From Paraburkholderia sprentiae WSM5005 (GTDB taxonomy: Bacteria; Pseudomonadota; Gammaproteobacteria; Burkholderiales; Burkholderiaceae): a DNA stretch of 64,000 bases. This document shows, piece after piece, positions 24,279 through 33,431 of this stretch; within the stretch, counting starts at the first letter, position 1; each line of letters opens with the position of its first letter. The DNA lies in NCBI RefSeq assembly GCF_001865575.2, contig NZ_CP017561.2:1612001-1676000 (forward strand), in the 5' to 3' direction. A program made the translations under genes and the position numbers. The notes beneath the pieces are model-generated. The model was not told the origin of the DNA. It made no database searches and saw nothing but the letters and a program-made list of their open reading frames with translations.

Positions 24279-26213
24279 ATGCTCGATTTTTTCCGCAATC
24301 ACCAACGCCTGATGATGTTCATGCTCATCCTCGTCATTTTGCCGGGGTTGGGTTTCGTGGGTATCCAGGGCTTCCGCGGCTTCTTTGACGAAAGTGCAAA
24401 CGTCGCGAGTGTCAACGGTCACAAGATCACTCGCGTCGAATACGACGACGCGATGCGTCAGCAGATCGATCGCGGGCGCCAGATGCTCGGCGCGCAGTTC
24501 GACATGAAGTTGTTCGACACGCCGGAGCGCCGTCGCCAGATGCTCGACGGCATGATCGAGCAGCGCGTGCTCGCCGACGAAACCCAACGTCTGCATCTGA
24601 CCGCATCGGACGAAGCGGTGCGCCGCGCGCTGCTGTCCGATCCGGTGATCTCGTCGCTGAAGAACCCCGACGGTTCGATCGACCTCGACCGCTACAAGCA
24701 ATTGCTTGCGATGCAGGGCATGACGCCCGATCAGTACGACGAACGCGTGCGCTACAACCTCGCGATGCAGGAACTGCCCGCGAGCATCGAGGCGAGCGCG
24801 TTCACGTCGAAGACGCTCGCGCAGCACCTGACCGAGCTCGCCCAGCAGCAGCGTGAAGTGCAGGGCATCGCATTCCATCCGCACGACTACGCGGCGAAGA
24901 TCCAGCCGACCGATGCGCAGCTGCAAGCGTATTACGACGCGCATCGCAACGACTTCGCGACGCCCGCTACCGCAACGATCCAGTACCTGGTGATGTCGCC
25001 CGCCACGCTGAGCGCATCGGTGCAGCCGAGCGACGCGGACCTGAAGAAGTACTACGACGACAACATCGCGCACTTTCGCACCGAAGGCGAAGTGCGCGCG
25101 AGCCATATTCTGATCGCGGCACCGAAGGACGCGAGCGCGGCCGACAAGGCCAAGGCGAAGCAGAAAGCCGAGGCGTTGCTCGCGCAAGTCAAGGCGCATC
25201 CGGACCAGTTCGCGCAGATCGCGCAGCAGAATTCGCAGGACCCGGGCTCCGCATCGAAGGGCGGCGATCTCGGTTACTTCGGCCGCGGCATGATCGCGGG
25301 CGGCCAGGCCTTCGACGACGCGGTGTTCGCGCTGAAGAAGGACGAAATCAGCGGCATCGTGCAGACCGACTTCGGTTTCCACATCATCAAGGTCACGGAT
25401 GTGAAGCCGGCGGTCACCAAGCCGTTCGACGAAGTGAAAGACCAGATCGCCAAGGAGTTGAAGACGCAACTGGCGAGCAAGGCGTTCACGGACAGCTCGG
25501 AAGCCTTCACGTCGCTCGTCTATGAAAAGGCCAAGAGCCTGCAGCCGGCTGCGGACAAGTTCAAGCTGCAGATCCAGACGGCGACGGTCACGCCGCAGCC
25601 GGATCCGAAGCTGCCGCCCGATAGCCCGCTGAATAACCCGAAGTTCCTCGCGGCCGTGTTCGCGAACGACTCGGTGTCGGCGCACAACAATACGCAGGCC
25701 ATCGACGTCGGCAACAACACGCTGATTGCCGGGCGCGTCACTGACTACAAGCCCGCTGCCGTGCCCGCATTCGACGCGGTGAAGGATGCAGTGCGCCAGA
25801 AAGTGATCGCCGAGCAGTCGAACGAAGCGGCGCACAAGGACGGCGTCGCGAAGCTGGCCGAGTTCGAGAAGTCGAAGTCGACCGCCGGTTTCTCGTCGCC
25901 GCTGAAGGTGTCGCGCAATGACGCGCAGGGCGTGCCGCCTGCCGCATTGAGCGCAATCTACAAGGTCGATGCGCAAAAGCTGCCTGCCTACGTCGGTGTC
26001 GATCTCGGCGACGACGGCTATGCGATCTATCGCGTGAACCAGATCTTGCCGCCGGCTCCTACCGATGCACAGCATCTCGCCGTCGCGCAGCAGCAGATTG
26101 CGCAGGTGGACGCGCAGTCGCAGGTCGAAGCCTATCTGAAAGCGCTGCGCGAGCGCTCCAGCGTGAAGTTCTACGGTACGCCCGACAGCGCTGCGCAGAC
26201 GGCCGACCAATAA
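24279..26213 (+). CDS. ppiD: PpiD-like membrane-anchored periplasmic peptidyl-prolyl isomerase
   Basis: 644-residue folding factor. It has a short cytoplasmic N-terminus, one membrane anchor (about residues 10-32, MFMLILVILPGLGFVGIQGF), a SurA-like N-terminal chaperone region and a parvulin domain around residues 265-375. The parvulin shows VRASHILIAAP, SKGGDLGYFGRGMI and QTDFGFHIIKVTD; a second chaperone region follows. It helps newly exported outer-membrane and periplasmic proteins leave the Sec translocon. In enterics ppiD follows hupB; here a tRNA-Asp and then an efflux operon lie upstream instead. Symbol given from architecture and context. Confidence 0.9.
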   Translation: MLDFFRNHQRLMMFMLILVILPGLGFVGIQGFRGFFDESANVASVNGHKITRVEYDDAMRQQIDRGRQMLGAQFDMKLFDTPERRRQMLDGMIEQRVLADETQRLHLTASDEAVRRALLSDPVISSLKNPDGSIDLDRYKQLLAMQGMTPDQYDERVRYNLAMQELPASIEASAFTSKTLAQHLTELAQQQREVQGIAFHPHDYAAKIQPTDAQLQAYYDAHRNDFATPATATIQYLVMSPATLSASVQPSDADLKKYYDDNIAHFRTEGEVRASHILIAAPKDASAADKAKAKQKAEALLAQVKAHPDQFAQIAQQNSQDPGSASKGGDLGYFGRGMIAGGQAFDDAVFALKKDEISGIVQTDFGFHIIKVTDVKPAVTKPFDEVKDQIAKELKTQLASKAFTDSSEAFTSLVYEKAKSLQPAADKFKLQIQTATVTPQPDPKLPPDSPLNNPKFLAAVFANDSVSAHNNTQAIDVGNNTLIAGRVTDYKPAAVPAFDAVKDAVRQKVIAEQSNEAAHKDGVAKLAEFEKSKSTAGFSSPLKVSRNDAQGVPPAALSAIYKVDAQKLPAYVGVDLGDDGYAIYRVNQILPPAPTDAQHLAVAQQQIAQVDAQSQVEAYLKALRERSSVKFYGTPDSAAQTADQ

Positions 26214-26236
26214 GCGTTACCTGGTCGGCAAAAAGA

Positions 26237-26264
26237 AAAGCCCCGCGGATGCGGGGCTTTTTTT
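26237..26264. terminator. Bidirectional terminator between ppiD and convergent lipoprotein gene
   Basis: Perfect ten-base stem AAAGCCCCGC (26237-26246) / GCGGGGCTTT (26251-26260) with loop GGAT, T-run on the plus strand to 26264 and A-rich bases on the left side. It can end transcripts from both convergent genes. Confidence 0.85.
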
Positions 26265-26286
26265 GTCTACAGCCCGAGCGGCAGCT

Positions 26287-26628
26287 TCACAGACAGCCGC
26301 TGATCGCACCGGTGGCGTTGCTGCCGCCAGCGCCGCCGGCGCGGAAGCCGACCCAGGTGCCCTTGCCGCTATACGACGGACGGACCACCGCGGCCGCGCC
26401 GTTGGGTGGCTGCTGGCCCGGGACATAGACGTCCATGGCCTGATCGTTGGCGAGGGTGCTTTGCAACACCACCTGTTGCTGCGAGCTATCCGCCCATTTC
26501 TGCGCAATGCAGGTTGCGACGGCGCGAGGCGGCTGCTGGCTTTGACCCACCGACTGAACGCCGGCCGGCGGTTGCGCCGCGCAGGCCGAAATGGCAACGG
26601 TCAAAGCGATTAACGGTAAATATTTCAA
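26287..26628 (-). CDS. Small hypothetical lipoprotein with TTG start
   Basis: 113 residues. The only start that fits is TTG at 26628, which has an excellent ribosome site (GAGGAG about seven bases upstream). The product begins LKYLPLIALTVAISAC (initiator Met), a lipoprotein signal with the acylated Cys at residue 16. The mature part is low in charge and rich in Gln, Pro and Gly. It includes ATCIAQKWADSSQQQVVLQS and a Gly-rich tail (FRAGGAGGSNATGAISGC) with a final Cys that could pair with the earlier one. I recognise the general type of Burkholderia small lipoproteins but no function. Confidence 0.75.
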   Translation of the reverse strand: MKYLPLIALTVAISACAAQPPAGVQSVGQSQQPPRAVATCIAQKWADSSQQQVVLQSTLANDQAMDVYVPGQQPPNGAAAVVRPSYSGKGTWVGFRAGGAGGSNATGAISGCL

Positions 26629-26741
26629 CGTTATCTCCTCAGAAGTCGCTCAAGAATGAGCCGGGTGGCACGGGATGGCGAATGTGTCGGGGCTACGATC
26701 CGTGCTCCCCAAGTTCCGGAAACAAGTCGTTAGCAGGCTTT

Positions 26742-27446
26742 TCAGTGCGGCGAACTTGTGCGAAGGAGTGGCTTGACAGCGGGCCACACGTTGTTGAGTA
26801 GCAGCGGCTGTGCCTGCTGCGTGGGGTGGATCTGATCGGCCTGGAACATGTCCGGTTTATCCGCGATGCCGGCGAGCAGAAACGGCACGAGCGGCAGATG
26901 GAATTCCTTCGACAACTGGCCGTAGAGGCCGTGGAACTTTTGCGTGTAGTCGGGGCCGTAATTGGGCGGCACGTACATGCCGATGAGCACGACCTTCGCG
27001 TGGCCTTGCTGCGCCTGTTCGATGATCGTGCGCAGGTTGTCCTCGGTCGTGGTGAGCGGCACGCCGCGCAATGCGTCATTGGCACCGAGCTCGACGATCA
27101 CGATGCTCGGCTTGAGCCGTTCCATCAGCGCGGGCAGACGCGCGCGTCCGCCGCTCGTCGTGTCGCCGCTGATACTCGCATTGGCGACGCTATAATCGAT
27201 GCGCTCTTCGGCAAGACGCTGACGCATCAACGCAACCCAGCCCGTATCGCGGGGCAAACCGTATTCGGCTGAGATGCTGTCGCCGAGCACGACGATCACC
27301 GGCTTCGCGGGCTGGGGCGCATTCGCCGCGCGAGCCTGCAACGGTAACGAAACCAGCGCGGCGGCCATCATGGCCGCGCCGAATGCCGCAGTCAGCGCCG
27401 CGGCGCGAGGGGCGATGGCGCGCACTTTCAACCTACGCTTCACCAT
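26742..27446 (-). CDS. Arylesterase / SGNH-type lysophospholipase (TesA-like)
   Basis: About 234 residues from the ATG at 27446, with a signal peptide ending LQARAANA. Blocks of the SGNH hydrolase family are all present: GDSISAEYG with the catalytic Ser, the Gly of ASISGDTTSGG, GANDALRG with the Asn of the oxyanion hole, and DQIHPT with catalytic Asp and His. It is a periplasmic esterase/thioesterase of the TesA group. It is head-to-head with the ABC ATPase gene, the two ATG codons sharing the palindrome CATG at 27444-27447. An ATG 45 bases earlier exists but would place extra residues before the signal. Confidence 0.9.
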   Translation of the reverse strand: MVKRRLKVRAIAPRAAALTAAFGAAMMAAALVSLPLQARAANAPQPAKPVIVVLGDSISAEYGLPRDTGWVALMRQRLAEERIDYSVANASISGDTTSGGRARLPALMERLKPSIVIVELGANDALRGVPLTTTEDNLRTIIEQAQQGHAKVVLIGMYVPPNYGPDYTQKFHGLYGQLSKEFHLPLVPFLLAGIADKPDMFQADQIHPTQQAQPLLLNNVWPAVKPLLRTSSPH

Positions 27447-28131
27447 GCCAAACAGAACTGATCCAGTCATTGAAGTGCGGGGTTTGTGCAAGAGGGTTAA
27501 GGATGCGACGGGTGAACTGACGATTCTCGATCACATCGATCTTGCCATCGATGCCGGCAGCAGCGTGGCGATCGTCGGTGCATCCGGGTCGGGCAAGTCT
27601 ACGCTGCTCGGCTTGCTCGCGGGATTGGACAGCGCGAGCGCGGGCTCGGTTCGGCTGCTGGGCCGCGACCTCGGCGAGCTCGACGAAGACGGGCGCGCCG
27701 CGTTGCGCAGCGGCGCGGTCGGTTTCGTGTTCCAGTCGTTTCAATTGATGCCGCACCTGACCGCGCTCGAAAACGTCACGCTGCCGCTCGAGCTGCAAGG
27801 CGGCATCGGCACACGCGAGGCCATCGCGCGTGCGCGCGAGCTGCTGGAACAGGTCGGGCTCGGGCAGCGTACCGGTCATTATCCGAAGCTGCTGTCGGGC
27901 GGAGAGCAGCAGCGCGTGGCGCTCGCGCGCGCGTTCGTCACGCACCCGGCGATCCTGTTCGCCGACGAACCTACCGGCAGTCTCGACGCGGCGACTGGCC
28001 ACGCGGTCATCGATCTGATGTTCGAGATGAATCGCGCGCATGGCGCGACGCTCGTGCTCGTGACGCATGACATCGAACTCGCGCGCCGTTGCGATACGAC
28101 GGTGACTATCGAAGCAGGGCGGCTCGCTTGA
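27445..28131 (+). CDS. ABC transporter ATPase, YbbA/LolD-like
   Basis: 228-residue ATP-binding subunit. Walker A reads GASGSGKST, the Q-loop sits in FVFQSFQLMPHLTALENV, the signature is LSGGEQQR, Walker B ILFADEPTGSLD and the H-loop His lies in LVTHDIEL. The sequence type matches the MacB/LolD/YbbA branch used for lipoprotein release and mechanotransmission. In E. coli ybbA lies divergent from tesA, as here, but the large permease ybbP that should follow is absent; pgi comes next on the other strand. An in-frame ATG at 27415 is an alternative start. Confidence 0.9.
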   Translation: MPNRTDPVIEVRGLCKRVKDATGELTILDHIDLAIDAGSSVAIVGASGSGKSTLLGLLAGLDSASAGSVRLLGRDLGELDEDGRAALRSGAVGFVFQSFQLMPHLTALENVTLPLELQGGIGTREAIARARELLEQVGLGQRTGHYPKLLSGGEQQRVALARAFVTHPAILFADEPTGSLDAATGHAVIDLMFEMNRAHGATLVLVTHDIELARRCDTTVTIEAGRLA

Positions 28132-28190
28132 TGATCGGGCGGATCGCAGGCTTGCGCTCGCGTACCTCGAGCGTGTCGTCGTCGCGGCAA

Positions 28191-28220
28191 AAACGAAGCG
28201 GGCCGTAGCCCGCTTCGTTT
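28191..28220. terminator. Bidirectional hairpin between ABC ATPase and pgi
   Basis: Twelve-base perfect stem AAACGAAGCGGG (28191-28202) / CCCGCTTCGTTT (28209-28220) with a six-base loop. It sits between convergent genes; the flanking A and T tracts are short but adequate for ending both transcripts. Confidence 0.7.
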
Positions 28221-28263
28221 ATCGCCCGTTATCGCATGCTATTGCGCGCTTCAAACTGCCGAG

Positions 28264-29886
28264 TCAGCGCTTTAGCGCAGCACGCGCCCGCGCGATCAAC
28301 GCCGAAGTCGACGAGTCATGCTTCTTCACGTCGGCGCTTGCGGCGCCCAGGTCGGCCTCGACCACCTTGCCGAGGATCTTGCCGAGCTCGACGCCCCATT
28401 GATCGAACGGGTTGATGTTCCACACCGACGCCTGCACCAGCACCTTATGCTCATAAAGCGCGATCAGTGCGCCGAGCGTGCGCGCGGTCAACGCGTCGAG
28501 CAGCAGGGTCGCGGTGGGGCGGTTGCCAGGGAACGTCAGGTGCGGCGCGAGTTCCGGTTTGTCGGGGCCGGCCACCTTCTTCGCTTCTTCAAGCGTGCGA
28601 CCCAGCATCAATGCTTCGCTCTGCGCGAAGCAGTTCGCGAGCAGCTTCGGATGATGGCTCGCGAGCGGATGCTCGGGCGTCAGCACCGCGATGAAATCGA
28701 TCGGCACGATCGTCGGGCCCTGGTGCAGCATCTGGAAGAACGCGTGCTGTCCGTTCGTGCCCGGTTCGCCCCACGTGACCGCGGAAGTCGCATAGTCGAC
28801 CATCGCGCCGTCGAGACGCGCGGACTTGCCGTTGCTCTCCATTTCGAGCTGCTGCAGATACGACGGCAGGAATTGCAGCGCCTGCGAGTACGGCGCGACC
28901 AGATAGCTCTGCGAGCCGAAGAAGTTGCGATACCAGATGCCGATCATGCCGAGCAGCACCGGCAGGTTCTTTTCGAGTGGCGCGGTGCGGAAATGCTGGT
29001 CCATCTCGTGGGCGCCGGCGAGCAGTTCGTCGAACTGCTGCGGGCCGATCGCGATCATGATCGACAGACCGACGGCCGACCACAGCGAATAGCGGCCGCC
29101 GACCCAGTCCCACATCTCGAACACGTTCTCTTTCGCGATGCCGAACTTCACGACTTCGGCGGGATTGGCCGACACGCCGACGAAGTGCTTTGCAAGCGCG
29201 CTTTCCGGACAGCCGTTCTTGATGAAGAAGTCGCGCAGCGAGCGCGCATTGGTCATCGTTTCGAGCGTCGTGAAGGTCTTCGACACGATGATCGCGAGCG
29301 TCTCTTCGGGATCGATCTGCTGCATCACGTTGTACAGATCGGCGCCGTCGACGTTCGACACGAAGTGCGTCGAGATCTCGGGCGCTGCGAGATGATGCAG
29401 CGCGTGCACGACCATCTTCGGCCCGAGATCCGAGCCGCCGATGCCAATGTTCACGACATGACGAATCCGCTTGCCGGTATAGCCGGTCCATGCGCCGCTG
29501 CGAACCTGCTCGGCGAACGCGGCCATTTTCTTGCGCTCGGCCTGCACTTCGGCGAAGAACGGCGCGTTCGGGTCGGTTGCGCGCAATGCGGTATGCAGCG
29601 CGGCGCGGCCTTCGGTCGGATTGACGATCTCGCCCGCGAACATCGCGTCGCGGCGCTTTTCCACGCCGGCCTCGCGCGCGAGTTGCACGAGCAGCCGCAG
29701 CGTTTCTTCGGTGATGCGGTGCTTCGAGAAATCGGCTGAGAGACCGCCGCCCGCGAACGTGAAGCGTTCGGCGCGGGTGGGAGCGGGATCGTTCTCGGGG
29801 GCGAACCAGTCGCGCAGATGCGCATCGCGAATCGTGTCGTAATGCGTCTGCAGCGAGGACCAGGCGGGGAGCGAGTTCTGGGTCAT
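28264..29886 (-). CDS. pgi: Glucose-6-phosphate isomerase
   Basis: Interconverts glucose-6-phosphate and fructose-6-phosphate in the cytoplasm (glycolysis and gluconeogenesis). 540 residues, normal for the family. Diagnostic stretches are [15 protein letters not shown], the SIS fold [13 protein letters not shown], the signature [29 protein letters not shown] with the catalytic His, and the second signature [13 protein letters not shown]. The start ATG at 29886 begins [19 protein letters not shown]. It stands alone on the minus strand with a hairpin after it. Confidence 0.98.
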   Translation of the reverse strand: MTQNSLPAWSSLQTHYDTIRDAHLRDWFAPENDPAPTRAERFTFAGGGLSADFSKHRITEETLRLLVQLAREAGVEKRRDAMFAGEIVNPTEGRAALHTALRATDPNAPFFAEVQAERKKMAAFAEQVRSGAWTGYTGKRIRHVVNIGIGGSDLGPKMVVHALHHLAAPEISTHFVSNVDGADLYNVMQQIDPEETLAIIVSKTFTTLETMTNARSLRDFFIKNGCPESALAKHFVGVSANPAEVVKFGIAKENVFEMWDWVGGRYSLWSAVGLSIMIAIGPQQFDELLAGAHEMDQHFRTAPLEKNLPVLLGMIGIWYRNFFGSQSYLVAPYSQALQFLPSYLQQLEMESNGKSARLDGAMVDYATSAVTWGEPGTNGQHAFFQMLHQGPTIVPIDFIAVLTPEHPLASHHPKLLANCFAQSEALMLGRTLEEAKKVAGPDKPELAPHLTFPGNRPTATLLLDALTARTLGALIALYEHKVLVQASVWNINPFDQWGVELGKILGKVVEADLGAASADVKKHDSSTSALIARARAALKR

Positions 29887-30075
29887 AGCGTCCGTCTAAC
29901 CAAGGGGCACGAAGGAAGGCGCGCGCATGATGCTCTGGCGCGCGGCGCAGAGGCAATCAGTATAGCGGGGATGCGCGACGGGCAGCGGTGCGTTGCGCGC
30001 GTTCGCGATGATTGGGATCGCGCCGTGTCATCGGTGCGAACGAGCGATGCGAGCAACCCGCGCGCGATACGTGCG

Positions 30076-31719
30076 TCAAGCCAGCGTCGCCGGATAGAAC
30101 AGCCGGTTCAACAGGGTCCGCACCATCGGCGCCAGCTCGCCGGCCGTCAGACCCGCGGGGCCATCGCCTTGCGCGCTCAGCGTATCGGCGGCAAGGCCGT
30201 GCAGATAGACGCCCGCGAGCGCCGCCTCGAAGCGTGGCAGGCGCTGCGCGAGCAGCGCGCCGATGATGCCGCCGAGTACGTCGCCGGTGCCGCCCGTCGC
30301 GAGCGCGGCGTTGCCGGTCGGGTTGAGCGCGAGGCGGCCATCGGGCGCGGCAATGAGGGTGCCGACGCCCTTCAGCACGACGACGCTCGCAAAGCGCGCC
30401 GCGAGCGCGCGGGCGGCCGCGAGCCGGTCGCGCTGCACGCTCGCCGCGTCGCTGCCAAGCAGACGCGCCGCTTCGAGCGGATGCGGCGTGAGGATGCATG
30501 GATCGCCTTGCACGCCGCGTGCGGTGACTTCCGCGGCGAGCGCGGGATCTTGGGCGATCAGGTTGAGCGCATCGGCATCGAACAGCTTCGGGACGTCGAG
30601 CGGCAGCACGTCGTGCAGTACGCGCGTAGCACGTTCGCCATGCCCCATGCCGCAGCCGATCGCAAGTGCGTCCATCGAATCGAGCGGCAGCGTGTCGATC
30701 GGATGCAGCATCAGTTCTGGGTGCGGCGGATCGTAGGGCGGGGCGCCTTCGCCGAGCAGCGCGACGTGCACCTTGCCCGCGCCGGTGTAGAGCGCCGCGC
30801 GCGCCGCGAGGATCGGCGCGCCGCACATGCCGGTGTCGCCGCCGACCACCGCGAGGCTGCCAAAGGTGCCCTTGTTGGTCGCGAAGTCGCGCGGGGGCAT
30901 GAAGGGGCCGAAGAGGGCGGGGGCGCTGAGCTGGATCGCGGCGCGCGGGGCGCCGGTGCCGGCAGCCGGGCTGCCGTCGCCGTCCATCCCGGCGGCGAGC
31001 CCGATCGGAGCGACCGTCACCCGGCCGGCGAGATCGCGGCCCTGCGCGGTGAAAAGCCCGGGCTTCGCGCCGATGAAGGTGATCGTGTGCGTCGCATGGA
31101 CCGCCGCCGCGCCGTTGACGTCACCGATCACCGCGCCGGTGTCGCTGTCGAGGCCGCTGGGCACGTCGAGCGCGAGCACGGCGCCTTGTGTCGGGCGCGT
31201 CTTCGTGCGCTGCGACAACTGCCGCGCGAGTGCCGCGAACACGCCATCGAGCGGCCGCGCGAGGCCGATGCCGAACATGCCGTCGACGAGCCAGCCATAG
31301 CCGTCGAGCGAGGCGGGCGGCGCCGCGTCGATCGGCACGCCCGCGGCGCGCGCGGCGTCGAGTGCCCAGCGCGCGTCGGCGGGCCTCACTTCCACCGGCA
31401 TGCAGACTTCGACGGCGATGCCAGCCTTATGCAGTTCCGTCGCGACCACCAGCGCGTCACCGCCGTTGTTGCCGGGGCCGGCGATCAGCCACACGCGCTG
31501 CTGCGACTTCGTCACCGATGTATCGGCGGCGATTCGTTCGAGCAGCCAGCGCGCGGCCGCGTGGCCGGCGCGCGCCATCAGCGTATGTTCGGGGAAGGTC
31601 GCGGCGGCCTGGGATTCGGCGATCCGCAAATCGGTCAGCGTCAGCAGCGGCAGCGCGCGCGGCTGCGAGTCGCTCAGCGGATCGAAAAGAGTGGGCAGCG
31701 AGTTTTCTGCGTCTGTCAT
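30076..31719 (-). CDS. nnr: Bifunctional NAD(P)H-hydrate repair enzyme (epimerase plus dehydratase)
   Basis: Repairs hydrated NAD(P)HX: an N-terminal YjeF_N epimerase domain (about residues 25-240, with AGPGNNGGDALVVA) and a C-terminal ADP-dependent dehydratase of ribokinase-like fold (about 260-545). The latter shows AVVGGDTGMCGAPILAARAA and the phosphate-site motif NPTGNAALATGGTGDVLGG. 547 residues from ATG 31719; longer in-frame extensions upstream have no domain content. It reads in the same direction as the DadA-like gene before it, with a gap of 116 bases. Confidence 0.93.
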   Translation of the reverse strand: MTDAENSLPTLFDPLSDSQPRALPLLTLTDLRIAESQAAATFPEHTLMARAGHAAARWLLERIAADTSVTKSQQRVWLIAGPGNNGGDALVVATELHKAGIAVEVCMPVEVRPADARWALDAARAAGVPIDAAPPASLDGYGWLVDGMFGIGLARPLDGVFAALARQLSQRTKTRPTQGAVLALDVPSGLDSDTGAVIGDVNGAAAVHATHTITFIGAKPGLFTAQGRDLAGRVTVAPIGLAAGMDGDGSPAAGTGAPRAAIQLSAPALFGPFMPPRDFATNKGTFGSLAVVGGDTGMCGAPILAARAALYTGAGKVHVALLGEGAPPYDPPHPELMLHPIDTLPLDSMDALAIGCGMGHGERATRVLHDVLPLDVPKLFDADALNLIAQDPALAAEVTARGVQGDPCILTPHPLEAARLLGSDAASVQRDRLAAARALAARFASVVVLKGVGTLIAAPDGRLALNPTGNAALATGGTGDVLGGIIGALLAQRLPRFEAALAGVYLHGLAADTLSAQGDGPAGLTAGELAPMVRTLLNRLFYPATLA

Positions 31720-31835
31720 GGCGAAGCCTGGCGGTGTGCCCGCGGCACGGCGGGCAGACGTTGGAATCGCTATGGTAGTGCCGATGCGCGCATGGCGTGC
31801 GGCTGTTTCGGTTGCAGAGGAGCGCGCGCGAGGCC

Positions 31836-33131
31836 TTACTGGAACCGCTGCGGCCGCAACGCCGCGAGCGTGTCCGGTGGCAGCGTCGGCGTCTGTTCCG
31901 ACAGCAGTTCCGCCACCAGTTTGCCCGCGCCGCACGCGAGACCCCAGCCGGCCGGGCCGTGTCCGAGGTTGACGAACAGCCGCGGATGCAGCGCGTTGCC
32001 GATCACCGGCAAGCCATCGGGCGACAGCAGTTTCACGCCTTCCCACGGCAGCGCCGCCGAAATGCGCGCGGCGCCCGGAATCCAGTCGTGCGTCGCCTGA
32101 CCGAGCAGCGCAAGCGCCTCTTTTGTCAGCGCTTCGCCGAGCGGCTTGTCGATCTGGCTGGCGCTTTGCAGCACCGCGCCGCCCGCGATGCGTAGCCGAT
32201 GGTTCATGCGGCTGATGCCGATGCGCTTGACCGCATCGACGATCGCGACGTGCGGCGCGCATTCCTCGTGCGCGATGGGCGCGACCAGCGTATGCAGCCG
32301 CAGCGGATGCAGCGGCAACCTGAGCCCGGCGCGCTCGAGCAGCGCGAGGCTGCCGTAACCGGCCGCGACCACGACCGCGTCGGCCTGGACCACGTCGATG
32401 TCGCGCGAGCGCGGCGCGTTATCTCGCGGCGCCAGTTCGACCGCCGCGCGTTCGCTTTCGAGACGAATGCCTGTCACCTCGCAGTTCGGCATGAACCGCA
32501 CGCCGCCCAGCGTATCGAGCACCTGTTTGACGAGCTTCGTGAAGAGCGGACAGTTCGCGGTGCGCTCGTGCTCGAACCGCACGCCGCCCGCGAATTCCGG
32601 GTCGGTCGGCACCGCATGCTCGAACGCCGCGCATTCGACCGGGCCGAGCACGTGATGCGGCACCTCGAACTGGCGCAGCAGATCGAGCGCGGCCGTGCTC
32701 AGTTCCCATTCGTGTGCGGCGCGCACGAGGTACAAGAGCCCGCTCGCCTGCTCGAATTCGAGACCGAAGCGGGCTTCGACGTCGGCCATCGCGTCGCGCG
32801 AGGATTCGATCAGCGGCCGCAGCAGCGCGTACTGGCGCGCGAACGCCTCGGGTTCCTGCCACGCTCCGAGCTGCTTGATGAACTGCCGCGCGGCGCCGTT
32901 GAAGCCGGTCTTGCTGATCACGCCGTTTTTCGCGTTGTGGCGGCTCGCCATGAAGGTCGGGCCGAACCAGACGTCGAGCGGCGTCGGCAGCACGCTGCCG
33001 CCTTGGCCGTAGGTGGCGCCTTGCGCGACGGTCGCATGACGCTCGACGACGCATACCCGGTGGCCGGCCGCGCGCAGGTGATAAGCGGTGGCGACGCCCG
33101 CTACTCCGCCGCCAATGACGATGACATCCAT
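31836..33131 (-). CDS. FAD-dependent D-amino-acid dehydrogenase (DadA-like)
   Basis: 431 residues, the usual DadA length. It starts with the Rossmann FAD site MDVIVIGGGVAGVATAYHL and then VVERHATVAQGATYGQGG. The C-terminal FAD/substrate region reads LPVIGNALHPRLFVNLGHG and GPAGWGLACGAG. Members oxidise D-amino acids to 2-oxo acids and pass electrons to the respiratory chain at the inner membrane. The start at 33131 is set by the FAD motif; upstream frame is open but without family features. Several DadA-type paralogues are common in Burkholderiaceae, so the substrate is not certain. Confidence 0.85.
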   Translation of the reverse strand: MDVIVIGGGVAGVATAYHLRAAGHRVCVVERHATVAQGATYGQGGSVLPTPLDVWFGPTFMASRHNAKNGVISKTGFNGAARQFIKQLGAWQEPEAFARQYALLRPLIESSRDAMADVEARFGLEFEQASGLLYLVRAAHEWELSTAALDLLRQFEVPHHVLGPVECAAFEHAVPTDPEFAGGVRFEHERTANCPLFTKLVKQVLDTLGGVRFMPNCEVTGIRLESERAAVELAPRDNAPRSRDIDVVQADAVVVAAGYGSLALLERAGLRLPLHPLRLHTLVAPIAHEECAPHVAIVDAVKRIGISRMNHRLRIAGGAVLQSASQIDKPLGEALTKEALALLGQATHDWIPGAARISAALPWEGVKLLSPDGLPVIGNALHPRLFVNLGHGPAGWGLACGAGKLVAELLSEQTPTLPPDTLAALRPQRFQ

Positions 33132-33348
33132 GCTCTGATTCGATGTGCCGACGAGCGGCTCGCGCGTCCCGTTGGCTGTGACATGCGGCGCGCTGCCGGG
33201 TGAAGCCCGGGCCGCGTGCGCCGATCTGGTGAAACGCGAATGATAGCAGTCAAAACACGCGCGCGGCGACGTGGCGGGCAGCGCGGCGCGCCCGGCCGCA
33301 GCCCGCCGTCCACGCACTCCCGAGCCCGCTGGAAGCCTGCTCCCGGGG

Positions 33349-33354
33349 TATAAT
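33349..33354 (+). promoter_or_regulatory. -10 hexamer of the purL promoter
   Basis: A perfect TATAAT at 33349-33354 in the 300-base gap between divergent dadA-like and purL genes, 77 bases before the purL ATG. No convincing -35 hexamer is seen at the proper spacing. Confidence 0.5.
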
Positions 33355-33431
33355 CTCGGACTTCCTTTCCGCCTCACGTCGCCTGCATGCGCGGCTCTCC
33401 GGCATCATCGAGCGACGCAACGTCAAGTCCC

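Noticed and set aside
24273..26210. 645-codon open frame antisense to the PpiD-like gene
   Set aside because: It mirrors the real gene in very GC-rich, codon-biased DNA, its translation is Arg/Leu/His-rich without domains, and the plus-strand gene has clear motifs.
30076..32262. 728-residue version of the NAD(P)HX repair enzyme
   Set aside because: The additional 181 residues overlap the DadA-like gene and lack domain content; the ATG at 31719 fits the family.
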